Below are positions 10,851 to 21,230 of a DNA stretch of 64,000 nt, piece by piece. Positions within the stretch are counted from its first letter, which is position 1. Every line of letters begins with the position of its first letter. The stretch covers positions 1 to 64,000 of the forward strand of contig CAZFLK010000009.1 of NCBI GenBank assembly GCA_964519245.1, in the 5' to 3' direction. Position numbers and translations under genes: made by a program. Below the pieces are notes generated by a model, which saw only the letters and a list, made by a program, of their open reading frames with translations, ran no database searches and was not told the DNA's origin. Origin of the DNA: JAYPEY01 sp964519245. GTDB taxonomy: Bacteria; Verrucomicrobiota; Verrucomicrobiia; Limisphaerales; JAYPEY01.

Positions 10851-13800
10851 CTATCGGGAGAAGCGGACGCGGTAGAACCGTGGCCCTTCAGCGGGCAAAC
10901 GATCATAAGCGGTCATTTCACCATCGGATGTGGAGATGAGGACGGAGAGAGGATTCCAGCCGGAGTCGCTGACACTGTCCCGGTATTCCACGATATAGGT
11001 GGTGTCCGGCAGGGCTTGCCATACGATTTTGGCGTGCCGGACCGGTTCGCTGCCTTGTGGGTCGGCGATTTCGACCGTGGAGACTTCGTTGAGGGTGAAG
11101 CCGCTTAGCGGGGTAACGTCGTTTTGGTTGAGAATGCCGTCGCCATCGTAATCGGCGCCTGCCGGGAGCAGCGCGCGCAAGGCGCGGGTGGACATGGTGG
11201 TGGATGTCCCGATGCCGGTGGGAACCTGAACCATGGGACCGGATCGGGTGGATTCACTCACCCAGCAGATACGCCCACTGTGTGCGTTGGTGAACTTGTC
11301 GGCCGGCAGGGCCTCGTTGTTGGTGTCGACCAACTGTGAAAAATAGAGTTTGAAGTTCGCGGAGACCGAGATCGAGGACTCGAAATTGGTGGCGTAATTG
11401 TTCAGTTGAAGGGTGTCCACATAGAGCGCACTGATGTCGCCGCCGACCCCGCTGAAGATGAATCTTCCTCCCGGATCGCCGTCGAGGGTCAGCTTGGCCA
11501 AGGCGGAATTGTTGGCATAGCCGGCGGGGTGGTCGCCTCGGTCTTCACCCGCCCATTGATGCAACGTCGAGGCGTTCGTCGAAGCCCGTGAAATGATTTC
11601 CGTAGCAAGCAGGTCGCCCTTGGCAGGCGTGGACAACATGCTGAAGCCATTGCTGACGTGCCAGGTGTTGGTGGTGTCTTCGTCACTGAGACGCTGTGTG
11701 ACATCGAAGAACAAACGCTGCGCATAGATTTCCGCGTTGGTGATCGAATGATCGCCGCCGCTCAAGCTAAGAGTGCCATTGGTGACCGCGAGCAGTCCTC
11801 CAAGCATGCGATTGGTGGCCGCCTGGATAAAGATGGCTCCGGTGGTGGCGTGGAGCGTGTTGGTATTCTGGAAGTAGTCGGCATTGATCAGAACAGATTC
11901 GCTTCGGATCTCTCCGTTGTTGACGACGCATGCGTAGGCGTTGGTGCGATCGAAGCCGAAATTCGCCTGTCGCGGAACGGTGATGACGCCATTGTTCGTG
12001 AACTTCTGGAGGTTCGGGAAGTTGGAGGAATTGACCAGCGGAATCTCGTCCGTGAAGACGAGCGCGTTGGTCGGATCGGACGGAGAGTAGGTGAACTGGG
12101 TCCCCTCGAAACGGAAGCGGTCATTGAGGCGGATCGGGTCGGAGAGAATCAGCTCATCGGCGCCAATCCGCAGGTTCTGCACCGTCACCGGCAGGTTGGT
12201 GGACAGGTCATGATCCAAGATGGTCATGTGGTAGGCATACTGAATGGTGTTGCTGCCATTGAATGCCGTCGCCGGAAGTCCCCGGTTCAACAGCGGATTG
12301 TAGGTGGCGGGGGCCTGATTGGTGATATTCTGGTTAACCAACCAGACGCCGCTCCAGACCTGGACGGATCCGTGCATGCGATTCACTGAATCAGGGAAGA
12401 AGTTGGAGAGGGTGATCGAGCCGCCGGTGGAGAGCAATTCGAGGCTGATGTTCGGCGCGTCCAAAATGACATCCTCAAATCCTACCAGGTTGCTGGCGGT
12501 GATGGAGAGCAGATTCTCGGCGCGGATTCGGGCCAATGTCATGTCGAGTTGGTCCGCTTGGATTTCCACCCGCCCCGGCGCGTTGGTGATGTCCTGCAGT
12601 TTCGGCAGCACGCCGGGATTCTCCTCAAACACGCCCCCCAGTCCGCCGTCGGAGTAGTCGTAGGGGTTCACGGTGAATTCGGAGGAGGAGAACTGGTAAT
12701 TGGTCTGGCGGTTGTCGTAGGCGCCGTTGGAATTTCCGGTGCGGGTGAAAATCATGTCGCCATCGAAATCACTGGCTGGCCAGGGAGTGAGGCCGAAGCC
12801 GCCGCCGAAGGTGTTGAACGGTTCGAAGTCCCCCCGTTCAAGAATGTGGGCGCGCGGGCGCATCCGGCCATTGCGATCCTGATTTTCCTGGAAGAAATTC
12901 GTGGACAGCATCGTGCCCGGTTGGGCCACTTCCGAGGCCTCGTCATAAAGGGTCAGGTAGCGGGTGAATGGCGCCCCGGTGATCGGGTCGATATCGGTCA
13001 GGGAGAAATCGACGACCGTGTTGTAGACCAATTTGTTGTTGCTGTTGGTCGCAAAATCGAAACCGACACGCAGCGTGGGCATATCGACCACGTTCGTCTC
13101 GACGACCACCAGATTCACGGTGCCTTGAATCGGGCTGTTGTTCGGGAAATTGAAATCACTGTGGATGTAGAAGTTGTAAAGGTCCGGCGAGATGAACTGG
13201 CTTGTCTCCAGATCGCCGGTGGTCGGAAGTCCGGGCGGGAGCTGCACCAGGTGGGACGGAGCGAAATTCGGGAAAGAGGCCAGCGAGGAAAGGCTGAGTT
13301 GGGGAGTGTTGGGCAGGGTGACTCCCCAGGCATCCTCACGGATATTGTATGGGCTTTCGTAGAACGCGGAGCGCGTGCTGAAAAAGGATCCTTCCGTGAA
13401 ATTCAATCGATCACTGGCGTTGCCGGCGCGAATGCGGCCGTTCAGCAAACTGACGTCGTCGCCGACGATACTGACGGCGCCGCGACGATCGGAGCTGAGC
13501 AAACCCAGATTGTTCAGGTCGACATCAGCGGCCAAAACCTCGATGCGCCCCGAGGTCACGACCTGTCCGGAATTCACGAAGGTATCGAGCTTGGCCGGCA
13601 CATAGTTGTTGGCGCCGGAGAGGTTTTGAAACAGAAAACCCGCGCTGCCCAGATCCAGCATGTTGCCGGTCGGGTGGACGGTGAAATTGACGGTGTTCTC
13701 GGTGTCAAAAGGAACGGATCCCCCACTGATGACGATGTTGCCATAGTTCTCGACCGAGGTGGCGTTGATCGGCGGCGGATTCGTGATGACGCCAAAATTC

Positions 13801-13892
13801 TGGTAGCTCGGCAGCAACTGCGCTTGGACGCCCAGAGCGGCAGTCAACGACAGCAACAGGGTGGTAAATCGCTTTTTCATTTCGTCGCTCAA
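10851..13892 (-). CDS. Secreted hemagglutinin-like protein with C-terminal beta-sandwich motif
   Basis: The protein has 1013 residues, or 1009 if it starts at the internal MKKRF at 13880, which gives a better signal peptide (MKKRFTTLLLSLTAALGVQA). The middle is Asn/Thr/Ser-rich with filamentous-hemagglutinin-like wording (IRAENLLSITASNLVG, GSITLSNFF), suggesting a beta-helix. Near the C-terminus are a calcium-site-like DYDGDGILNQND and a terminal module (TYIVEYRDSVSDSGWNPL ... FYRVRFSR) that I recognise from many large verrucomicrobial secreted proteins. The start overlaps the upstream stop by 4 bp (ATGA at 13889..13892), which implies translational coupling. Function is not known; surface attachment is an inference from fold type and context. 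Confidence 0.8.
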   Translation of the reverse strand: MSDEMKKRFTTLLLSLTAALGVQAQLLPSYQNFGVITNPPPINATSVENYGNIVISGGSVPFDTENTVNFTVHPTGNMLDLGSAGFLFQNLSGANNYVPAKLDTFVNSGQVVTSGRIEVLAADVDLNNLGLLSSDRRGAVSIVGDDVSLLNGRIRAGNASDRLNFTEGSFFSTRSAFYESPYNIREDAWGVTLPNTPQLSLSSLASFPNFAPSHLVQLPPGLPTTGDLETSQFISPDLYNFYIHSDFNFPNNSPIQGTVNLVVVETNVVDMPTLRVGFDFATNSNNKLVYNTVVDFSLTDIDPITGAPFTRYLTLYDEASEVAQPGTMLSTNFFQENQDRNGRMRPRAHILERGDFEPFNTFGGGFGLTPWPASDFDGDMIFTRTGNSNGAYDNRQTNYQFSSSEFTVNPYDYSDGGLGGVFEENPGVLPKLQDITNAPGRVEIQADQLDMTLARIRAENLLSITASNLVGFEDVILDAPNISLELLSTGGSITLSNFFPDSVNRMHGSVQVWSGVWLVNQNITNQAPATYNPLLNRGLPATAFNGSNTIQYAYHMTILDHDLSTNLPVTVQNLRIGADELILSDPIRLNDRFRFEGTQFTYSPSDPTNALVFTDEIPLVNSSNFPNLQKFTNNGVITVPRQANFGFDRTNAYACVVNNGEIRSESVLINADYFQNTNTLHATTGAIFIQAATNRMLGGLLAVTNGTLSLSGGDHSITNAEIYAQRLFFDVTQRLSDEDTTNTWHVSNGFSMLSTPAKGDLLATEIISRASTNASTLHQWAGEDRGDHPAGYANNSALAKLTLDGDPGGRFIFSGVGGDISALYVDTLQLNNYATNFESSISVSANFKLYFSQLVDTNNEALPADKFTNAHSGRICWVSESTRSGPMVQVPTGIGTSTTMSTRALRALLPAGADYDGDGILNQNDVTPLSGFTLNEVSTVEIADPQGSEPVRHAKIVWQALPDTTYIVEYRDSVSDSGWNPLSVLISTSDGEMTAYDRLPAEGPRFYRVRFSR

Positions 13893-15938
13893 TCGGACAG
13901 CACGGCGTTTTCGGCGTCCTGGATGGTGGCTCCGTCAGGGAAGACAATGGGCTCCGCCCCGCTGCCGTCGAACCAACCCCAGCGCACCGTTTGGAAGGCC
14001 TGGGATTCGTCGAAGGTGAAGGGAGTGGAGTTCAGCAACGCCGGCAGGAGAGTGGTGAAGGTGACCGTCACCGGCGACTGAATGACGCCCGGGCCCGCCA
14101 AGGTGGTGGATCCGTTGATATTGTCGTTCAACTGCCAAGGTTGGCTCTGAACCTCGATGAGAAACGGAAAGCCTTCCGCCGGGCCGATGATCTGCAAGTC
14201 TTCGGCCTGGAAGACGATGTCCGGCTGCGTGGCCACCCGACGCATGGAGAAGGTTTGATTGGTGCCATTGGTAATGACGGACGCGGAAAAGACGTTGGTC
14301 AATGGGACAAAATTGGCGCCATCGTGAGCCACGTTGGTGAACGTGATCTGGTCCACCCCGGGACGCAGGGCCGTGATGCTGTTGGTTCCACCGCTGACCA
14401 ACTCGATCGGCACCACCTCGATGAGCGACTGAGCGCCCTGTCGGACGATCTCGGTGCGTTCGGAGACGATGGGGAACTCCAATCCTGGAGCGTTGCTGAC
14501 GATCTGGATCGGGTGGGCGGCGAGGATGTGGGTTTGAATGTTGCGGATCTGCTCCCGACGAAGTCCGAACCCGTTGGTGCCGATATCACGCGGATCGCGA
14601 AATTCGATCGGGTAGGCTGCAAAGGAATAATTGGTCGAAAAACTGATTTGCGAAAGCGTGTTTGAGAAGCTGCCGCCGAAGGCGTTGCTGACCCCGACGG
14701 AGTAGACGACATTGGTGGCGAGAGTGACGTTGGTCAGCAGCGTGGAAACGATATGGTAATCGAAGATGCGCGGCGTCGTGTTGGTCGGAATGATCAGGAT
14801 GCTGCCGCAGGGGCCGGGCACATTCAGGGATCGCACCGTGACGTTGGTCAGCAAGTTGGTCACTCCCGCAGGCGAATAAGGATCTTGCACGATATTCGTC
14901 TCGATCAGCGCCACCTGCTCGAACGCAGAGGTGAAGTTGGTGACGACGTTTCCGAACTCGTAGTCGTAGAAGTCAACCACATTGGTGCTGACATTGGTCA
15001 CCAGCAAAGTGCCGGGAATGGTGAGGGCGGGACGATAGGGCGAAACATTGGTCACCACGCCGGTGACCGTATTGGACAGCACGAGTCCGGGAGTCGTGTT
15101 CGTTCGGGTGATCACCAGGTCCGGAAACAGGCTTTGCAGCATGGCGGGATCGTTGGTTTCAACAATCCGCTTGAAGTTGCAAAGATCGATGTTGGTGATC
15201 GTGAGCAACTGCGAGGTATTGGTGTGCAGGAAGGTCGAATTGGTGGGCACGAAGGTCACGTCATGCTCGACGTTGGTGAGCAGGGTTTCAATGATGTGGT
15301 AACCAACAATCGCATTGGTTGAATTCACTGGAACCGCGACAAAATCACCGCCCGCGCGTTCTTCAAGCACGGCCACATTGACGTTGGCTCCAAGCTTGCC
15401 GATGCCGGCGTTGCCCACTGTGTCAAAGATTGCCAGTTCGAACTCCAGCGGCGGGGCCGTGAAGGTTCCCGAGCCGTCATTTCCGGGGTCCGTGATGGTG
15501 TCGAGGCCAACCGCGTAGAGCGAACGAAAGGCGACCATGGCGCTATCCGTGGAGGTCGCTATTGCGGCGACAACCTCAGCGGCGGTGGTGACGCCGGATT
15601 CCACCTCGATCAACAAGTCGTTGACCGCGGGATCGTAACTCATCGTCGGGCTGGAACCCACCGACCGACCGACGTCGAACAGCGCGATGAACAGGTTGGT
15701 GCCCGCGCCCCCGCCGGCGATGGTTTCCACGAAGAGGTCGTTATTATCCCCGACGATGCCAACGCCGGTCTCGCTGGTGTCGTCCAGGGCGGCGGTGAAA
15801 GGCAGCACATTGACGACTCCGGAGCCATCATTCACGCCGCCCTCCTCGTTCGCGGTGGAGAAGCTGACGGCGTAGAGGGCATTGAAGGCAACCATGTCCG
15901 CTTCGGTTGACGTTTCGATGGCGGATTTGATGGTGGTC
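13889..15938 (-). CDS. C-terminal part of an Asn/Thr-rich secreted repeat protein (gene split by scaffold gap)
   Basis: The frame reads from the edge of a scaffold gap down to a TGA at 13889; the first internal ATG is 15895 but coding wording continues to 15938 (LTTIKSAIETSTEAD). It encodes the end of a repeat region (units like NDLFVETIAGGGAGTNLFIA ... SGVTTAAEVVAAI) followed by a long Asn/Thr-rich stretch full of TNV/TNT. The segment is in the same phase as 16057..18907 and shares the 11-mer at its border. When the artefact between them is removed the two form one gene of about 1629 residues. It therefore has no start of its own. The stop overlaps the next gene's ATG by 4 bp. Function unknown; exported because the other half carries a signal peptide. 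Confidence 0.8.
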
Positions 15939-16056
15939 AGAACATTAATGGTTACATAGATCAGGTTCGTATCTTTGACAAGGCATTAGATGCCACGGAG
16001 ATAGATTATGTACGCGAAGAAAGACTTGTTTCATGAGTAAAGCAAGNNNNNNNNNN
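15939..16056. other. Assembly artefact: foreign 108-bp AT-rich segment plus 10-N scaffold gap
   Basis: Positions 15939..16046 are markedly AT-richer than the flanks and are followed by ten Ns (16047..16056). On the plus strand the segment reads NINGYIDQVRIFDKALDATE and onward to a TGA at 16034..16036, a typical C-terminal LamG/concanavalin-like ending unrelated to the surrounding gene. The 11-mer TGATGGTGGTC lies immediately left of it (15928..15938) and immediately right of the Ns (16057..16067). Removing 129 bp rejoins the minus-strand gene in frame. I read this as a chimeric contig end and not as biology. Confidence 0.85.
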
Positions 16057-18907
16057 TGATGGTGGTCGCCGTGGTTGTCTCGCTGCGAACGTGAACCGTC
16101 AGGACATTGTTGACCGCATTGTAGATGGGCACGGCGCGGTCTGCGGTGACGCCGCCAAAATCGACAATATTGACTATCAAATCGTTACCGGCGGTTCCAC
16201 CGGCCTTCGCGGTGAAAGCGAGGTCATTGTTCGGGCCCGGATAGCGAACGGCAACGCTCGCTGCAGTCCCGGCGGTTCCACCAACGGTGGTGAGGTTGAA
16301 GTTCTGAGCGAAACCGCCGCCGAACGTCAGCACGTCCGACCCGTCGTTCGTCGGGTTGATGGTCATATCCAACGTCGTCGAATAGTCGGCGCGGAACGCG
16401 GCAATCGAGTTGGTGGCGATTGCGGTTCCATCGGCGAGATAATCGACGATGTTCTTCGCCGTGGTCACGTTTTCCTGAATATAGAGGTCCAATGTCTTGG
16501 TTGGGCCATCATAGAAACCGGCAACGGGCAAGGTGGACGCGACGCCGAGGTTCCCGCGCTCGGTGCGGAACACGAGCGTCGGGACGGCTCCGGAAACGGC
16601 GAGCGCGGGGATGAAGCGCACGGTCAAACCGTTACCCGCGGTTCCGGCCGCGTCGGCCTGGAACAACATGTGACTGTTGGCCAAACCAAAGCGGCTGAAC
16701 GCCTGGGCCACGGAGCCCGCCTCACCGCCCGAGGTGACCGGATCGGCGAACGCGGCGACAACCGCGGCGGCGTCTGTCGATTCTTGATCAATATTGATGA
16801 CGATCATCTTGGCCGCATTGGTGTAGGCGGCGACCGCCGCATTGCCGACGACGGATCCATCGTCAATGAAGCGGATCTCAACGTCGTTGAAGTCGGCTCC
16901 GGTAAACTTGGCGTTGAAGTTGACGTCGTTCTGTACGCCCAGAGGGTCGAGGTCCGCCGCGGCGAAGGTGGTGGCGGAGCCCCCGGCAGTCGCGATGCGC
17001 GAAAGGAGGATGTTGGTGATATTGGTCTCGCCGGTGATGCCTCCGAGAGGATTGGGCACAACCTCCACAATGCGGTTGGTCACCCATTGCCGCTCGACAA
17101 AGTTGTTCGTGAGGATGTTGCCGAAGCTGTAGGAGTAGGCGTTGGTGACAAACTGATTCGTGACAATGACATTGTTCGAGAGCGTGACGGTGGTGAACCG
17201 TTCCTGGGTGATATTGGTTCGGGTGATGATGAGGTCCGGGATGAGCGCCAGCATCGCCGCCGGATCGTTGGTGGTCTGAAAGGTGTTGGTGGTCAGGAGT
17301 TCCAGATCGAGCGTATTCAACGCGATCTCGCCGCCGACATCATTGGTGAAGTGGAAGAAATCCTGGAGGATGAGACCGGAGACATTCGTCCGATTGACGG
17401 TCAGGGTATTGGTGAACTGCCCGTCCAGGCCGTTGGCAAGGTTGAGCTCGTAGTCGTGGATATTCGCAGGCAGGAAGTAAAGTTCACCGCTGATGAAATT
17501 GCTGTCGACATTCGTCGCAATGTCATTGGTGGTTCGGGTCGCTCCATCGTCGGTGACGACGGTGTGGGTATAGTTGGTCTCACAGACGATGAGTTCCACC
17601 ATGACGTCGTCGTTGGTGGACAACGTGCCGAAGGTTTCGAGCACCATGCTGGTGGAGCAGTTGACGAGGTTGGTCGTGACGCGGAGTTCCTGCGTGAAGC
17701 GTGTCCGGTTGGTGGCCAGATTGCCGAAGGGAGGCACAAAATTGGTGGCGGCGACGACCGAGAGCTGGTCAACGAAGTTCGTGGTGGAGTTGAACACCCG
17801 CAGGACTTTGGCGTTGTCGATGGTGTAGTCGTAATTGGTGACGCTGTTGAATACAACGGTGACGTTGGTGACCGGCGTGATGTCCGAAGGGAAACCGGGA
17901 TAGGTGAGCGAGCGATTCGTCGTCGCTTCCAGAATGACGTTCGTGCGCGCCTCGATGATGTTGGCTCCGGGATACCGAGCAGCAACGGTTCCGGGCAGGT
18001 TGGTCGTGCTGTGGGTATCCTCCAGGAACGAGGCGAGGTCAAAAGTCTGCAACACGACCGGAGCCTCGGTGTTGGTCTGGAGCACATCGACGCCCACCGG
18101 GAAGGTTTCCACGTTGAAATTGTTCGTGCGGTATAGGTAGCGCAGCGCGCCGGCGTCATCGCGGGTGAGTCCGGTGAAGAAGGTTCCCACACCGAAACCG
18201 GCATTCAGGGCGCTGGCGATCGGGAAATTGTCACGGCCCGCGGGATCGACACGAACCTCGAGAGCTTCGTCCCAGGTAGGATTGGTAAACTGCTCCACAC
18301 GGTAGGTGTAGAGGACGTTGTTGACGTGGGCTGAAGGGTTCAGCGTGATGGGGTCAAAGTTGCGGTTGATCACCCAAAACGCGGTAATCGGCGTGGGCAG
18401 ATTGAAGTCGCGGCGCTCACGGATCACCCAGGTGAAGCGAACGGGATCAGCCAGCCCCATCTGTTCGACCAACACGGCCAACGCCATCGATTTGATGTCG
18501 AGGAGATTCAGGGCCTGCGCCTGGAAATTGCGCCGTGTCGCGTCGAGCGGGAACTCGGACAAGTCGTCCGAGAAAGCGGAAACCGGTCCGACGTCGTTCA
18601 GGATCTTGATGGCGGCCTCGATCGCCCGGACGCCGTCCAATCCGAAGTATTGCAGGAAGGACTGGTCGTAACCATAGGTGAGCGTCGGCACATTCCAACG
18701 AAACTCCTCGCCCAGATTCAAGGGACCGCCGATATCGCCGGTGTAGGCCGGAGTTCCAATTCCGATCGGGGTTGCGTTTTGCCAGGCGAGAGCGGGGTTG
18801 GTCCCGCCGGCGGCAGGCGACGGCCCCTGCAGCGAAAACGCGGAAGCCGACTGCGCGGCGCCGACGATGAGCAGGGCCAGCCAAACTTTTTTCAATCCTC
18901 GAACCAT
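16057..18907 (-). CDS. N-terminal part of the Asn/Thr-rich secreted repeat protein (gene split by scaffold gap)
   Basis: It starts at ATG 18907 with a signal peptide (MVRGLKKVWLALLIVGAAQSASA). Residues about 24-270 form a domain with a well-defined sequence (YGYDQSFLQYFGLDGVRAIE, FTWVIRERRDF) that I do not recognise. Residues about 270-660 are extremely rich in TN dipeptides (TNV, TNT, TNF). The rest holds repeats of the type PGPNNDLAFTAKAGGTAGND followed by a TTA--V/I-AAI helix motif. The frame runs into the Ns after VHVRSETTTATTI and continues beyond the gap in 13889..15938. It lies 12 bp downstream of the gene ending at 18920, so it is in the same probable operon. The biochemical role is unknown. 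Confidence 0.8.
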
Positions 18908-18919
18908 ATGCCTGTCCTA

Positions 18920-20974
18920 TTAACGCTGGAGCACGACGCGATAGAATGCCGCCGCGTTGAAATTATTGAGATTTATCGAGGCCGTGCCGTCGTTGGCGAA
19001 CTGCTGTCCGACCGCCGTCCAGTTGACCAAATCCGTGGAGGTTTCGATGATGTAGGATTGTCCGGCGCGAGCATTCCAATTGAGTTGGATCTGGGCGCCG
19101 TTCATCTGGAGGCCGCTTTTCAGGGCGCTGGAAGCGTCGGTGGGATCGGTGCCGGCCAGGAACTCCTGAAGGTCAGTGGCGCCATCTCCATCAGAATCCG
19201 CGTTGGATGCAACAGGCCAATTTGCCGGCGAAACACCCCAGTGGGCCGCTTGCCAATCGTCTGGAATCCCGTCCTCGTTGCCATCAATTCCCCAAGTGCG
19301 GCCTGTCGATGCTGCAGACAAGACCGATTCGCGGCCATCGGCGAGTCGATACTGAAGACGGAACGAATGAGCCGAGTTGGCCGCGAGGCCGTCAACCATG
19401 CCGCGGTTGGAATCCGTGACGATCGCAGGCGTCGCCGCGCCGTCCACGTAAACACAGTATTCCACTCCGGGGTATCCGTGAAGCGCGGGCCAGCTGACGG
19501 CGATGGCGCCGCCATCCAGCGCATTGACGAACGGCGCGCTTGGAGTCGGCATTTCGCGGACGGCATCGAAACGCTTGACGTAGATATCGAAGCTGGATCC
19601 GGAATTGAAGGAAGTCCAGACGGCCAGCATCCGGCCGATTCCGTCGGCGGCCACTGTGGCGTGCATCTGGGCGCTTAGGGTGCGAGCGGTGTTGATCTGG
19701 GTATCCGGGCCAAGGAAGTCGCCACCCGCATCCACGAAGCGGCCATAAACACCTTCCGCGGAGCCGTCCTGAGCAAAGGATGTCCAGGTCGCGAGATGAT
19801 CGTTGCCCAAGGTTTCAAGACTGATGTCGTACTGCGGCGCAGCGGCATGCGCGTTGACGCGAGTTTCGTCACCGAGCGGGGCCCCGGCTTCGTTGAAGCG
19901 ACGGAGAAAAACGTCGTAACTCTGGCCGGAATCACTGAGGTGGCGTTGCGTCCAACCGATCGAGAAACCGCCGTTGTCCAATCCCGCGACCACGGGGCTG
20001 GAAGCGACAGCCGCAGTCTGGCTGACGCGGAATTCACTCCCCATCGGACTTCCGTCCGGTCCAAAAAGCCGGGCGTAGACATGGATCCGATCCTCCACCC
20101 CGTCGCCAAAGTTGGCATCAGCCACGCCGGGGATGGATTTCACCAGAGGCAGATCTTCACTGATCCAGGTCACCACAAGACCGCCGTTCGCCAAAGCCGC
20201 AACGGCCGGCGTTTGCTGGTTGTACTGCGTGGTTTGGTTGGCCTGAAAAACAGCGCCAACCCGCGCGCCGTGGGGCGCAAAGATTTGTCCGAAGATTCCC
20301 TGCATGCTGCCATCCTGCCCCATGCTGGACCAGGTCACGATCGCGTTGCCATTCTTGAGAATCGCAACGTCGGCATCGTGCTGATCATCTTTGGTGAACG
20401 AATTGATTCGGATCTCTGAGCCGCGAAAGGTTCCGTCAGGGGCCATGAAACGCGCCTGCACGTCGCGATCGCCGTTCACCCGGCTTTGCCAGACAAAAAT
20501 GGCGCCGCCATCGGGGAAAAGGGCGACGCGCGGGAACTCCTGATCGCCCGCGACCTGATCGTTGACGGAGAAAGCGGAGAAGGCGGGGAGCAACTGAGCA
20601 TCAAGCGCCTGGGCGCGAATGCCGAAGCCGTCGTTGTCACCCAGGCTGTCCTGCCAGACAACCACGCCGCCGCTGGGCGACACGGCAATATCCGGGTGAA
20701 CCTGATCGCCCGGGAGCGTTGACAACAAAGGCGCGTCCTCACCGAGTGAATTGAAGACAGATTGCGCTGAAACGCCGTTTGCCAATGCGGTGACGCAAAC
20801 CAGGGCGGCGAGCGCTTTCGCACTGAACGCAGAGCGGAGACGCGCCCTCCCATTGGTTCGGCCCACATTTTCCCGCCGTGAATGCGACGATTTCATACTA
20901 GTAAGCGGTTTGGAAATCATGCTTTTGGTACGGCTTGCCCTGGTTGAGGAGACAAATCGCCGCTGGGTGGCCAC
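18920..20974 (-). CDS. Secreted beta-propeller-like protein with FN3-like domain and calcium-binding repeat
   Basis: The longest frame begins at GTG 20974, but the most natural start is ATG 20896 (MKSSHSRRENVG), which puts a basic region before the hydrophobic stretch AKALAALVCVTALANGVSA; ATG 20920 is a third choice. The mature part has six or seven repeats of about 50-60 residues containing GGVVVWQD, GGAIFVWQS, GNAIVTWSS, GGLVVTWIS and GGFSIGWTQ, which suggests a propeller. Then comes an FN3-like stretch (APFVNALDGGAIAVSWPA), a thrombospondin-type-3-like calcium site (NADSDGDGATDLQEFLAGTD) and a C-terminal module ending FYRVVLQR. It is the first gene of the minus-strand operon that runs to the left edge. 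Function unknown; cell-surface or secreted. Confidence 0.75.
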   Translation of the reverse strand: MATQRRFVSSTRASRTKSMISKPLTSMKSSHSRRENVGRTNGRARLRSAFSAKALAALVCVTALANGVSAQSVFNSLGEDAPLLSTLPGDQVHPDIAVSPSGGVVVWQDSLGDNDGFGIRAQALDAQLLPAFSAFSVNDQVAGDQEFPRVALFPDGGAIFVWQSRVNGDRDVQARFMAPDGTFRGSEIRINSFTKDDQHDADVAILKNGNAIVTWSSMGQDGSMQGIFGQIFAPHGARVGAVFQANQTTQYNQQTPAVAALANGGLVVTWISEDLPLVKSIPGVADANFGDGVEDRIHVYARLFGPDGSPMGSEFRVSQTAAVASSPVVAGLDNGGFSIGWTQRHLSDSGQSYDVFLRRFNEAGAPLGDETRVNAHAAAPQYDISLETLGNDHLATWTSFAQDGSAEGVYGRFVDAGGDFLGPDTQINTARTLSAQMHATVAADGIGRMLAVWTSFNSGSSFDIYVKRFDAVREMPTPSAPFVNALDGGAIAVSWPALHGYPGVEYCVYVDGAATPAIVTDSNRGMVDGLAANSAHSFRLQYRLADGRESVLSAASTGRTWGIDGNEDGIPDDWQAAHWGVSPANWPVASNADSDGDGATDLQEFLAGTDPTDASSALKSGLQMNGAQIQLNWNARAGQSYIIETSTDLVNWTAVGQQFANDGTASINLNNFNAAAFYRVVLQR

Positions 20975-21230
20975 ATATTGTCAACGCATACGCAATGTGA
21001 ATACATTGTATTTACACAGCAGTTACCGTGTTTGTCAAATAAAAGGTCATCGCATTCGACCTGAAGGCGTCATCCGACCACCCGGGGCGAGTTGCGCTGG
21101 ATTTCAGGCTGGTTCGTGTTGTGTTCATGCAAGGACTGGAGATTCGTAAAGGAACCCAAAGCCGAGCCCGAAGGCTTCCTGACGCGACGCGGCGGCAGCG
21201 AAGCTTGAGGTCCGAGCAAATGAGGACGCT
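20975..21230. promoter_or_regulatory. Intergenic leader of the large-surface-protein operon, with palindrome
   Basis: This 256-bp space separates the secretin gene from the surface-protein operon, both on the minus strand. It holds a perfect 13-bp odd palindrome, AATACATTGTATT, at 21000..21012, in a locally AT-rich patch (20995..21045) that contrasts with its surroundings. On the minus strand a TTGACA (21038..21033) precedes a TACAAT (21010..21005), but the 22-bp spacer is too long for a standard sigma-70 promoter. The palindrome overlaps that -10-like hexamer, so operator function is a guess. A weak AAGCC/GGCTT hairpin near 21160..21180 could end the secretin transcript, with no clear T tract. 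Confidence 0.35.

Noticed and set aside
12549..14081. 510-residue plus-strand frame
   Set aside because: Antisense to two minus-strand genes with signal peptide, repeats and overlapping start/stop; no domain or start context of its own.
15940..16036. A small LamG-domain gene on the plus strand
   Set aside because: Only the last 30 or so residues exist, it abuts Ns, and its composition differs from both flanks; it is treated as a chimeric contig end.
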